Assembly: GCA_964020085.1 (NCBI GenBank) | Contig: OZ026605.1 | Span: 28,715,598-28,779,597, forward strand | Length of the DNA: 64,000 nucleotides | Origin: Micromussa lordhowensis | Lineage: Eukaryota > Cnidaria > Anthozoa > Scleractinia > Lobophylliidae | Reading direction: 5' to 3' | Shown: positions 11,591 to 20,144 of the stretch, in pieces | How positions within the stretch are numbered: the first letter of the stretch is position 1 | Layout of the letters: every line of letters begins with the position of its first letter | Made by a program: the position numbers and the translations under genes | The notes under the pieces: generated by a model | The model's database searches: none | The model's input: the letters and a program-made list of their open reading frames with translations, nothing else | What the model was told of the DNA's origin: nothing

Positions 11591-12506
11591 ATGAGCGATA
11601 CACTGTACTTCGGCCTGATGCTGACTTACTCTTTGCTAATCGCAGTGAACCTTGTTGGTAACACTATGGTCATTCTTGTTGTTGTACTAAACAAATCCAT
11701 GCAAAGGCCAATCAACTATCTGCTCGTGAACCTAGCGGCTTCGGACATCACTGTCGCGGTTTTCGCCAGCATTGAATTTCTCGTCGAGCCAATCCTGTCT
11801 CGTGTTGAGCCTTTGACAGCATCTTTCCTCTGCAAGTTCGTAACTGGCGGCACTCTGGGCTGGGTAGGTGCAACATGTTCCATTTTCAATTTAGTTGGTA
11901 TTAGCATCGAGCGGTACTACGTCATAGTTGTTCCACTTCGACATCACGGCAAGCTTACTTATGAAAAGCTCAGGATCTTCATATTCGTCAGTTGGACGTT
12001 AGCTCTTGTTTGGGCCAGTCCTGGTTTCTTCATAAACACTTACATAACAGAATCCCAAATGTGTGGACATCAGTGGCCGAAGGCGATCTACGCAAAGATC
12101 TACACCGTCGGATGGTCGCTTGTGGCCGGCATAATACCCATAGGAATCATGGGATTATTTTACACCCGAATCATTTATCGTCTTTGGTTCACAAAAGACA
12201 ACACCACCGAGGTTACCCAGAAGGCACTGCTCCGCTACAGGCGGCGCTTAACGAAAATGATGATTGCTGTGACAATAATCTATGTCCTGTGTTGGGGTCC
12301 TGAACTCATGATCTACTTTCTGGGTTTTCTTGGCGTGTTCACGTTAAAGGCCATTCATCACGGAGTAGCCTTTGCTCTGGTTGTGTTTAATTCTTGTGTT
12401 AATCCTATCGTTTATAGCTTTCAAAGTGAACAGTTTAGGACCAATCTATGCGCCATAATTCGTCGCCGAAGGCGCGGTGGCCGAGCCATTTACCCAACGA
12501 GCGCGA

Positions 12507-12539
<33 letters not shown>

Positions 12540-12685
12540 AAACATGGCCGGTGTACATAAACTGCATTGCGTCTCCCATAACAGACTCGGAGAACATCTC
12601 TAGGCGAACAATTCTCTCGCTAGATTCCTTCATGTTACTGTTCAGCAGCTTTTCGAAGAAAGGACTTGCCTTTGAAAGAACTTGA
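11591..12685 (+). CDS. Class A GPCR, copy 1, with chimeric C-terminus
   Basis: A single-exon rhodopsin-family receptor of 364 codons. A splice acceptor (TTTTTATTCCCAG, ending 11579) lies 11 nt before the ATG, so a 5' UTR intron is likely. Features: GN in TM1 (23-24), LAASD in TM2 (D52), C81 before TM3, ERY at 107-109 in place of DRY, a second extracellular-loop Cys in QMCGHQW, CWGP in TM6, NPIVY in TM7, and a basic helix-8 region ending RRRRRGGRAIYPT. There is almost no N-terminal extension. The native tail is replaced after residue 303 by about 61 residues read first from foldback-element filler (12499-12542) and then from antisense Kelch BTB sequence. Ligand unknown; similar cnidarian receptors are often labelled neuropeptide-like. 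The core differs from copy 2 at very few residues (for example KMMIAV versus KMAIAV, RTNL versus RKNL). Confidence 0.88.
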
Positions 12686-12843
12686 CTGTGAGCTTCGAAT
12701 TCTTTGCCATCTTCAACCACCAAAATAAGGTCGCATGGTCGGTAGAGTTGAGCTTTTGGAACAAAAACTCCACTGACAATTTCTTTACTGGAAGCAGCAT
12801 GTTGTGAATTTCCAACTGACTCAAGTAAGGCTGCCATCTTCAT
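12490..12843 (-). pseudogene. Truncated Kelch gene copy (BTB N-terminus) fused to antisense GPCR sequence
   Basis: The first 100 or so codons match the Kelch protein at 6100-5798 almost residue for residue (HAASS for YAASS, KEFE for KELE, FSES for FSGS). They end after MQFMYTGH, before the end of BTB/BACK. The frame then runs through the filler and 9 bp of antisense GPCR sequence to a stop at 12490. It lacks BACK and Kelch blades and so cannot be a normal adaptor. A free BTB fragment could in principle dimerise with the parent. Its upstream region, including the CRE cluster, is intact, so it may still be transcribed toward GPCR copy 1. Confidence 0.8.
12499..12542 (+). other. Filler DNA at the duplication junction, matching the foldback element at 22.2 kb
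   Basis: AGCGCGAGTGGAATAATTGT and the following TTTATTAAAAACGCCCCCAAAAA match 22240-22283 exactly over about 43 bp. The left side shares CCAAC with the GPCR tail. The right side joins Kelch sequence at about 5798. The copied stretch includes bases outside the palindrome of the foldback element. Confidence 0.85.
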
Positions 12844-13130
12844 GCCAAGATGATCTTTGCTTAGTCACAAGGCTCAGAGCTTTGAGATGTTGGTGTTTGT
12901 GGTACATTTATAGCAAAGTTGGGCGAGAGCGGAAGTTTTCTGAATAATTACTTGAATGATAAGAGCAACAAATTGAAACTACTGCGAAAATTATTTATGT
13001 TGTGTTCTGAAAATTTTACTGAGTCATTGCAAAGTCCTGGGCATTACGTCAAAAATATAAAGACCTTTATGTTTTCGCTGTTTTATTTTATTGCTACAGC
13101 AATATATGATCACATGCATTAGGCAGCGGC

Positions 13131-13158
13131 TGACGTCAGGTGACGTCAGTTTACGTCA
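13131..13158. promoter_or_regulatory. Triple CRE-like cluster, copy 2
   Basis: TGACGTCA at 13131-13138 and 13141-13148, and TTACGTCA at 13151-13158, with unchanged 10 bp spacing. It lies upstream of the truncated Kelch copy. Confidence 0.5.
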
Positions 13159-13352
13159 AATACCTTTTGTACGAGGGCGAGCAATACCACTAGAATCTAT
13201 ATTATGACTTTTATGTTTTATTATGCTGTTTATGTCTATAAGGGTGCTATGGCTATAATTAGAAAACAGCATATGTAATAAATTGACTATTACCAGACTT
13301 GTCAAAAAACTTTACTTAACAGTTATTAATTACAAGATTAATTATTGCAAAC

Positions 13353-13727
13353 GAATATATGAAATATCATATATTTGAACTGCGAAGAAAGATATGAAGA
13401 CATAGTTAATCATCGCAGTTATATACTGTGAAAAAATTCAGGCCTGAACGGGATTCGAACCCATGACCTCTGCGATACCGGTGCAGTGCTCTACCAACTG
13501 AGCTATCAAGCCAACTGGGAGCTGGTCACATTGTTAGTTCGTGATATACTCCGCAGTTCAAATATATGATATTTCATATATTCATTTGCATTCTTCGCCA
13601 TCTGCGAGTATATCACGAACTAACAATGTGACCACAACTCCAACACTAGAGCAGTGCACCGGTATCGCAGAGGTCATGGGCTCGAATCCCGTTCAGACCT
13701 GAATTTTTTTCAGGCTTTTTAAAATTT
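13353..13727. mobile_element. tRNA-derived SINE pair, head-to-head foldback, copy 2, with intact tRNA-like head
   Basis: The minus-strand head at 13441-13512 folds as a full tRNA cloverleaf. It has a 7 bp acceptor stem (GGCTTGA with TCAGGCC, one G-T pair), D arm GCTC/GAGC, a 5 bp anticodon stem with one mismatch, and T arm ATGGG/CCCGT. The loop would present GGT (threonine), but position 33 is C rather than U, and the SINE tail follows. It is a tRNA-Thr-like SINE head, not a gene I would call functional. A plus-strand partner follows at about 13570-13727. Confidence 0.7.
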
Positions 13728-14144
13728 TTAAGGCGGGGGTAAACAGGAATAGGCGTGAAATTTGAAGTGACATAAAAAAGGAAATTGTTAGGATTAAGAT
13801 GGGTTGGAAACACTACCAGACAGTTGACCCCCGCAAAAGAGAGCCCCAGGTTGCTAGGGGACTGTTTGGAATCCGCCTACTAATTCTTCACTTCAAATTT
13901 CAATTTTCCAAATCCATCAAATCTTCAACATTTCATATTTTCCTCAATTTAACCTATCCTTTGAGAAAAAAAATCTCTTTCCCAAAATGCCCAAAAATTA
14001 CCCAAAAAGTTACACAAAACCGCCAAACAGTGGTTAATGAGATAAGCAGAGAGATTTAGTGTTGCTTGAAACGTGACCGAGATATTGGCAGAAAGGCCGT
14101 GTTAAGCGACCTCAAAACAGCCTTCACGTTTACCCCCTCCTTAA
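13728..14144. mobile_element. Foldback DNA element present only in copy 2
   Basis: The left end TTTTTAAGGCGGGGGTAAAC and right end GTTTACCCCCTCCTTAA are inverted relative to each other. A similar end, TTTAAGGAGGGGGTAAACC, occurs at 58670. The TTAA at the ends suggests a piggyBac-like target site. Copy 1 has no counterpart (compare about 6978). No transposase frame is seen inside. Confidence 0.5.
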
Positions 14145-15852
14145 GTTGTGCATATAACTGTCACGAAATTTTCTTTTTTGTCATATAGTTGTTTGCGTTT
14201 AGTTTAGGTTTTTGTTTCAGTGTGTTTCGTCTGGTAGGAATTGGGCATTACGTAACTTTTGTAGCATTAAAGTAATAATATTCAAATAAGTGTATTGTGT
14301 AGTTTAGGTGTACGTATTAGAAATAATGTAGCTTTGTACAATTAAGTGTGTATTAAGGTGTTCTTTGCAGTAAGTTTCTTTGCAGCGTTTGTAGCATAAA
14401 TGCATAAATGTAAGTCGTACAGATGTAGTGGGTTGTTGGGTGCAGCAGTTTTGTTGGAGAAGGGAAGTGAGCAAGAAAAAAGAGAGACGAATTTGAAGGG
14501 CCTGTGGCCTAAGAGAGAAAGAGAAGAATTCACTGCCAAGAGCCATTGGTAGGCGCCAGCCAAGTAACTTGACGAAACTCATTTGCCAGTGGTGGCTATA
14601 GAGCGGAGACGTGCTACGTGCTGTTTATGGTCGTTTATGTGCTGTGTGGCGATTGAGAGTAGTGTTGAAAAACCTCGTGCTGAGGAGAAAACGTCGACTG
14701 AAAGATAAAGGAAAGCACGTGAAGACGCGGAGCTAGGTTTGAACCAAAGAGAAAGAGGTTCAGGTTCAGTTTTATGGTATCGGTTTAGGTTTTGTGCTGT
14801 TGGTTAAGAACAGTCAAGGAATGAAAAGGAACTGAACAGTAGTGTTCCATATAATTTGTAAAAAGTTACGGTTAATTCGATTTCGTGTGTAATTACTGTC
14901 TAGCTTTAAAATTATTCAAATTAAAGTTAGGAATCGTTTTAGTTTAGCAATTAGTTGTAATAATTTTCAAGCAAATGGTTTTTATAGAATATTTAGAATT
15001 AGTTTACTTAGTGTTAACATTGTTAATATCGAGAGTCTTTTTCATACTTAATAAACATTAGCTGTTGTAATTCATAGTGGTGTGTAGCGAGATTGTGGCA
15101 AGGGGTACGTATATTCAGTCATTGTTAGTTTCGGCGTTATTGTTAGTTTTTATTTCTCCGTTTTCATCGCCAAGGGAATTTTCGGGGATCGCGCCACAAT
15201 AGCTGCGCTTATGATTTAACTGACTAGGTGGTATTCTCACTGTTTTCTGCGAGTAGCGCGCAGAATATCTTCGCTTACTTATTACGAGCAGCATATTTTG
15301 AACGAAGAAACTAGAGAAGTGCTCTTATAATGCAATTGACCAGTGACGTTACGATCAGTAATCTATCGTATCACACAAACTTGTACGGTTCGATTTCTTA
15401 CGGATCAATATTGCAAAAAGTCTGCGGCAGACCAAATGCTTCATACAGCCTCAGCTTATCTAGGGTACTGCCAGCATGAAGCGGCTAGAAATACTTCTAC
15501 TCCTCCGTGGATGGGATGCTAGTCCTTAACGATCGCACAATACGTTTTACACCCTCTCTTGAAATGAATGTACAAATAGAAACACCCTATCAGTAGTACA
15601 GCACAATTCCAAGGGTATGGACCGACGGTCAATCTCTTTCCCAGAGACCGCATTTCTTTTGGTTAGCCCAAAAAATAGAGATCTAGGAGAAATCGGAAAG
15701 TGAGCTAGCATTAGTTACAGTGCATGCTCAGAAATCGCTATTGTCAAGTTTTGGGCTGGATTTTGATATATCGAAGCTGGGCTATTATCAAAGTAGGCTT
15801 AATAATGCGAGGAAAATCTTTTTTTATCGATCTTTTGCTAGTTTATAAAGTT

Positions 15853-15890
15853 GGTCATAGTTAGTAGAGTAGAGTCTCCTCTACTAACTA
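15853..15890. repeat. Small perfect hairpin inserted in copy 2
   Basis: TCATAGTTAGTAGAG and CTCTACTAACTATGA are inverted repeats around a short loop. Copy 1 reads straight through this point (AATAAAGTTGGCG near 8895-8907), so it is an insertion in copy 2 or a clean loss from copy 1. Confidence 0.6.
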
Positions 15891-16131
15891 TGAGTTGGCG
15901 TAGCGGGGTATTCAAGAGGTTTTTTTGTCATTTGGGGAGGGTTTATAAATGATAAGTGAAATGATGACTTGCATAAAGTGAAGTAAATGAAATTAATTAC
16001 TCAGAAAACAAGACACCATTTCACTTATCATTTATTTACATTTATTATTTCGACATATTGAGCCTTGCAGAATGCAGGACATGTGTCAGGCATAAGAACC
16101 TAGTTTACGACCTTGCTCGCCATGAGTCCCT

Positions 16132-16204
16132 CCGTAGCTCAGTGGTTACAGCGTCCAACCGGTATTCTGTAAGGTCATGGGTTCGACTCCCGTTTTCTGA
16201 GTAA
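16132..16204 (+). repeat. tRNA-like repeat head (A and B boxes), copy 2
   Basis: Same A box (TAGCTCAGTGGTTA) and B box (GGGTTCGACTCCC) as at 9131-9204, with one visible change (CCGTAG for CCATAG). Confidence 0.5.
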
Positions 16205-16830
16205 TTCGGCTTGAGAACGCTTTTTCATTTATATTTAGTTGTGTTGTTTGACGATCTCAGAGAAATTTGATGTTTTCGAGGGCTCGGAAGATATAATAAG
16301 CGGCTTGTACCATACAATGGGTCAAAGACGGAACATCGAGGTTTATAAAAGACAAAAATTTATTATAAAGTAACGTGAGAAAATTGAAAATTACCACTAG
16401 TGTCTCCTGGTACTGAGTAGTACGATAAAACCTTGTAGTAATAATTGAATTTTAATTATTTCATTTGGCTCTGTTTTTGTTTATTCATACCGACATTCAA
16501 TCTGGCTGCCTTTCAAGGACATGGTCGGGTTTATATTTTGAAATTCATGATGGTGAGGGCAGTGTTTATTCGAGTGAAGTAGTGTGAGCTATTAATTCGA
16601 GCGCTTGGGCCCCTTAATCCAGTCCGTACTGCGCAGTCTCACATCCTAATGTTTATGAACATTATAAGTTCCCACTCGATGGAATGCGAATCGATGTTAT
16701 TCGTTTCGAATCACATACTTTATCTTTGAGGCCTTTCAAATTCCAACAGCTTCATTGATTTTTACAGCTGCGAAGTTGTTTCATCAAGTGGTATGAGAAA
16801 GAACGCAGCATAAAGCTTCGACCGCTTCCC

Positions 16831-17425
16831 ATCCATAATGGCGGTTGTTTTGAAACTTTGAATTTACTTCATGTAAGTAGTCGCGAAGTAGCGACATCAT
16901 GCATAAAACAAAAACATAAACAACTCTCGAGAGTGCGCAGTACGGAGTGGAAATCATCTTTACGTAGCAGAAACATAATTATGGTTCTGTATGTAAATCT
17001 GGACTTGGGAAGTGCGGGTATTAAAGGTTGGGATTTTACAGTAGCGACAGTTCCATTTACCAGGCACTTGACGGTGTGAGGCAGGCCTGAGCTGGAGGTA
17101 TTTGCCTTTGACTGAGAAGAGCCTGGGTCAAATCAGTTCAGATGCGGTTACTTTTTCTCTCCACTCTGTCATGACCTTTGCAATATTACGTCGAGTTTGA
17201 GTTTCTACCCCTGGTATGTTCTTATTACATACATTTGAATCAAGTGTTTTCTCTACTCTTAGGAAGTTGCTTCGCATCCATAATGGCGGTTGTTTTGAAA
17301 CTTTGAATTTACTTCATATAAGTAGTTGCGAAATGATTACATTTTTTTGATGTCTTACATGAAACAAAACAAAAAACGCAGACAAACTCACGAGAGTGCG
17401 CAGTACGAACTGGAAATCATCTTTA
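16831..17425. repeat. Dispersed repeat flanked by direct repeats
   Basis: A roughly 280 bp core (16985-17265: GTGCGGGTATTAAAGG, then ACTGAGAAGAGCCTGGGTCA, then TGACCTTTGCAATATTA) recurs at 32300-32570 in LCMT1 intron 1. It is flanked by direct repeats of about 130 bp (16831-16964 and 17275-17425) that begin ATCCATAATGGCGGTTG and end GGAAATCATCTTTA. No coding potential is recognised. Confidence 0.55.
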
Positions 17426-17888
17426 AATGTTTTACAAGCCGATCCAAACAAGCACACAAGTACACTCAGCAACAGAACTTAAGTCTTCTCACTGAAAGGG
17501 AAAAAAAGAAAGAAATTGAAGGATTGAAATTTGGCTGATATATATTATCTCTACTCTGCATATCTGAGTAAAACACTAACACGAACTTCTTTTTTTTTCT
17601 TTAATAATATTGGCACAGCGGATGTTTGGAAGAGATAAAAGTTCTAACTTCATACAGACATGTAATATCGTTTTTAGTTTACCTACGTTTTTAAAATAGT
17701 AACTTGTTTACCATCTTTGACACCCGTTGCTGATGATAACTCTCGACAAAGATTAGGTCGTGACTGCTCAATCTTGTCCCTGATCACGGACTCCGCGGTT
17801 TCTTTACAGAGTGAGTTTGTTCCGCTGGACTATATTGTTTTTGTCTCATAAAATATATGCCTTGTTTCAACATTTTCAGTGTTTTTAA

Positions 17889-18167
17889 TCAGAGTAATTT
17901 TGAGGTTGTAAATACATCAGGAGTAGTGATTCTTAAAGTGTTTGTGTGATTCTTATGTTCAGCTGGCAGGTGCTCTTTGGAGCTGTGAACATTGCTTTTA
18001 TACCGCGGTTCAGATCGGACGTGTAGTCCTTCTGCTGTTCGGAAACCTTGAATATTCCCTTTACAGCCATCGATCGGAACGTAAGTATTACTGAAAACGT
18101 TCAATTCTTTCCCTTTTAACAAAATGATATTCTCGTATTGGACACGTCCATGAACCTTGGCGTTCAA
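17889..18167 (-). pseudogene. Unrecognised ORF, copy 2 of 10285-10563
   Basis: A 92-codon minus-strand frame nearly identical to copy 1 (TEHL to KEHL, TLGI to TLRI). The downstream continuation seen in copy 1 is shifted here by small deletions near 17830. Family unknown. Confidence 0.25.
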
Positions 18168-18412
18168 ATTTTCTACCTTTTGTTAATAATATATAAATTT
18201 TCAAAAAAGTTGGTGTCGCTATGTTGTAGCCGAGCTGAAGTAAATTCTTCCACTTATTCATCACGATTAAACGGCTATGACAGACGAAATGCTATAGAAG
18301 GGCTACAGGAATGTTTTTAACAGGGATATACACTGGACTAGTGTAATTTTCTACCAAGTGCATTTGTATGGTTTTGTTCTGTATTTCGTCAACATTTTCT
18401 CAGCCTCTGCAA

Positions 18413-18775
18413 ATGAATATATGAAATATCATATATTTGAACTGCGGAGGAAGATATGAAGACACAGTTGGTCATCGCAGTTATATACACAACTTGCGCA
18501 GTTGTGAAATTAAAGCCTGAAAAAAATTCAGGCCTAAACGGGATTCGAACCCATGACCTCTGCGATTCCGGTGTAGTGCTCTACCAACTGAGAGCCAACT
18601 GGGAGCTGGTCACATTGTTAGTTCGTGATGTACCCCTAGATGGTGAAGAATGCAAATGAATATATAAAATATCATATATTTGAACTGCGGAGGAAGATAT
18701 GAAGGCACAGTTGATCATCACAGTTATATACACAACTTAAGCAGCTGTGAAATAAAAGCCTGAAAATTCAGCATC
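18413..18775 (-). mobile_element. tRNA-derived SINE, tandem and partial, upstream of GPCR 2
   Basis: Counterpart of 10811-11165: a full minus-strand SINE head with the same D-arm deletion, then a tail-only unit at about 18660-18775. Confidence 0.65.
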
Positions 18776-19193
18776 ACTTTTTGGAAGGTTTATGACGTAA
18801 GAAAAAAAGCGTGGCTCGCTCCGAGAATACTGGCATGTAATGTAATATAAACAAGTCACATTTTCAATTTTCGACTCTATAAGAGTATCAAAGGCATCTC
18901 ATTGTATCTACGTTGCATTGTACCGTACTTAAAAACGTTTAATAACCTAACAAGAATGATAATATTAATAGTAACGTAATAATACACTTGCAAAAATCCG
19001 ACTGAATAACTAAGATCGAGCGCTGCATTCATTGGACGCAAGAGGAAATTATAGCGAAGATCCGACTTTTGAACGAAGAAACACGAGGTACCCTATAATA
19101 ACGACATTTAACAGCCATTCGTATTCTAAAATATTCGAACTTATCCCGGAGCCTGATTAATTCACTTTATTTTTATTCCCAGGCGAAACAAAG

Positions 19194-20144
19194 ATGAGCG
19201 ATACACTGTACTTCGGCCTGATGCTGACTTACTCTTTGCTAATCGCAGTGAACCTTGTTGGTAACACTATGGTCATTCTTGTTGTTGTACTAAACAAATC
19301 CATGCAAAGGCCAATCAACTATCTGCTCGTGAACCTAGCGGCTTCGGACATCACTGTCGCGGTTTTCGCCAGCATTGAATTTCTCGTCGAGCCAATCCTG
19401 TCTCGTGTTGAGCCTTTGACAGCATCTTTCCTCTGCAAGTTCGTAACTGGCGGCACTCTGGGCTGGGTAGGTGCAACATGTTCCATTTTCAATTTAGTTG
19501 GTATTAGCATCGAGCGGTACTACGTCATAGTTGTTCCACTTCGACATCACGGCAAGCTTACTTATGAAAAGCTCAGGATCTTCATATTCGTCAGTTGGAC
19601 GTTAGCTCTTGTTTGGGCCAGTCCTGGTTTCTTCATAAACACTTACATAACAGAATCCCAAATGTGTGGACATCAGTGGCCGAAGGCGATCTACGCAAAG
19701 ATCTACACCGTCGGATGGTCGCTTGTGGCCGGCATAATACCCATAGGAATCATGGGATTATTTTACACCCGAATCATTTATCGTCTTTGGTTCACAAAAG
19801 ACAACACCACCGAGGTTACCCAGAAGGCACTGCTCCGCTACAGGCGGCGCTTAACGAAAATGGCGATTGCTGTGACAATAATCTATGTCCTGTGTTGGGG
19901 TCCTGAACTCATGATCTACTTTCTGGGTTTTCTTGGCGTGTTCACGTTAAAGGCCATTCATCACGGAGTGGCCTTTGCTCTGGTTGTGTTTAATTCTTGT
20001 GTTAATCCTATCGTTTACAGCTTTCAAAGTGAACAGTTTAGGAAGAATCTATGCGCCATAATTCGTCGCCGAAGGCGCGGTGGCCGAGCCATTTACCCAA
20101 CCAAGATTGTGAAAGTCAGGCAAAGAATTACCAGCGCAGTATAA
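19194..20144 (+). CDS. Class A GPCR, copy 2, with native C-terminus
   Basis: A complete single-exon receptor of 316 residues. It has seven hydrophobic segments, GN in TM1, LAASD in TM2, C81, ERY at 107-109 (instead of DRY), a Pro in TM5, CWGP in TM6, NPIVYSFQ in TM7 and a basic cytoplasmic tail ending QRITSAV. The N-terminus before TM1 is under ten residues with no glycosylation site. The residue seven after C81 (Ballesteros 3.32) is Thr, so it lacks the Asp of aminergic receptors. A splice acceptor ending at 19182 sits just before the ATG. It is the tail of the original locus and the best functional representative of the pair. Ligand unknown; a peptide-type cnidarian orphan is my inference. 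Confidence 0.92.
   Translation: MSDTLYFGLMLTYSLLIAVNLVGNTMVILVVVLNKSMQRPINYLLVNLAASDITVAVFASIEFLVEPILSRVEPLTASFLCKFVTGGTLGWVGATCSIFNLVGISIERYYVIVVPLRHHGKLTYEKLRIFIFVSWTLALVWASPGFFINTYITESQMCGHQWPKAIYAKIYTVGWSLVAGIIPIGIMGLFYTRIIYRLWFTKDNTTEVTQKALLRYRRRLTKMAIAVTIIYVLCWGPELMIYFLGFLGVFTLKAIHHGVAFALVVFNSCVNPIVYSFQSEQFRKNLCAIIRRRRRGGRAIYPTKIVKVRQRITSAV

Larger units (their letters stand above)
5798..12498. repeat. Tandem duplication, copy 1 (Kelch 5' part through GPCR 1)
   Basis: This block is repeated at 12541-20101. Matching landmarks are the Kelch start (6100 and 12843), the CRE cluster (6388 and 13131), tRNA-like SINEs, the box-B repeat (9131 and 16132), the conserved minus-strand ORF (10563 and 18167) and the GPCR start (11591 and 19194). 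The offset grows from 6743 at the left end to 7603 at the right end, because copy 2 has extra insertions or copy 1 has deletions. The receptor coding regions differ at only a handful of sites, so the event is recent. Confidence 0.9.
14145..17690. other. Duplicated intergenic spacer, copy 2; no gene recognised
   Basis: Counterpart of 7011-10086 with several indels. It holds a tRNA-like repeat at 16132-16204, a 38 bp hairpin at 15853-15890 that copy 1 lacks, and a dispersed repeat at 16985-17265 that is also found in LCMT1 intron 1. Confidence 0.45.
12541..20101. repeat. Tandem duplication, copy 2 (Kelch fragment through GPCR 2)
   Basis: Second copy of 5798-12498. It starts inside the Kelch BTB region and ends in the GPCR tail, where sequence continues without a break into the native GPCR C-terminus. 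Extra DNA relative to copy 1 includes a foldback element (about 13728-14144), a small hairpin (15853-15890) and a larger dispersed-repeat block (about 16640-17520). Confidence 0.9.

Noticed and set aside
12919..13122. 67-codon ORF upstream of the truncated Kelch copy
   Set aside because: The same sequence in copy 1 is not kept open, it has no domain, and it lies in the leader/promoter region.
13441..13512. Functional tRNA-Thr gene
   Set aside because: C at position 33, a mismatch in the anticodon stem, and a SINE tail and mirrored partner attached; better called a SINE head.
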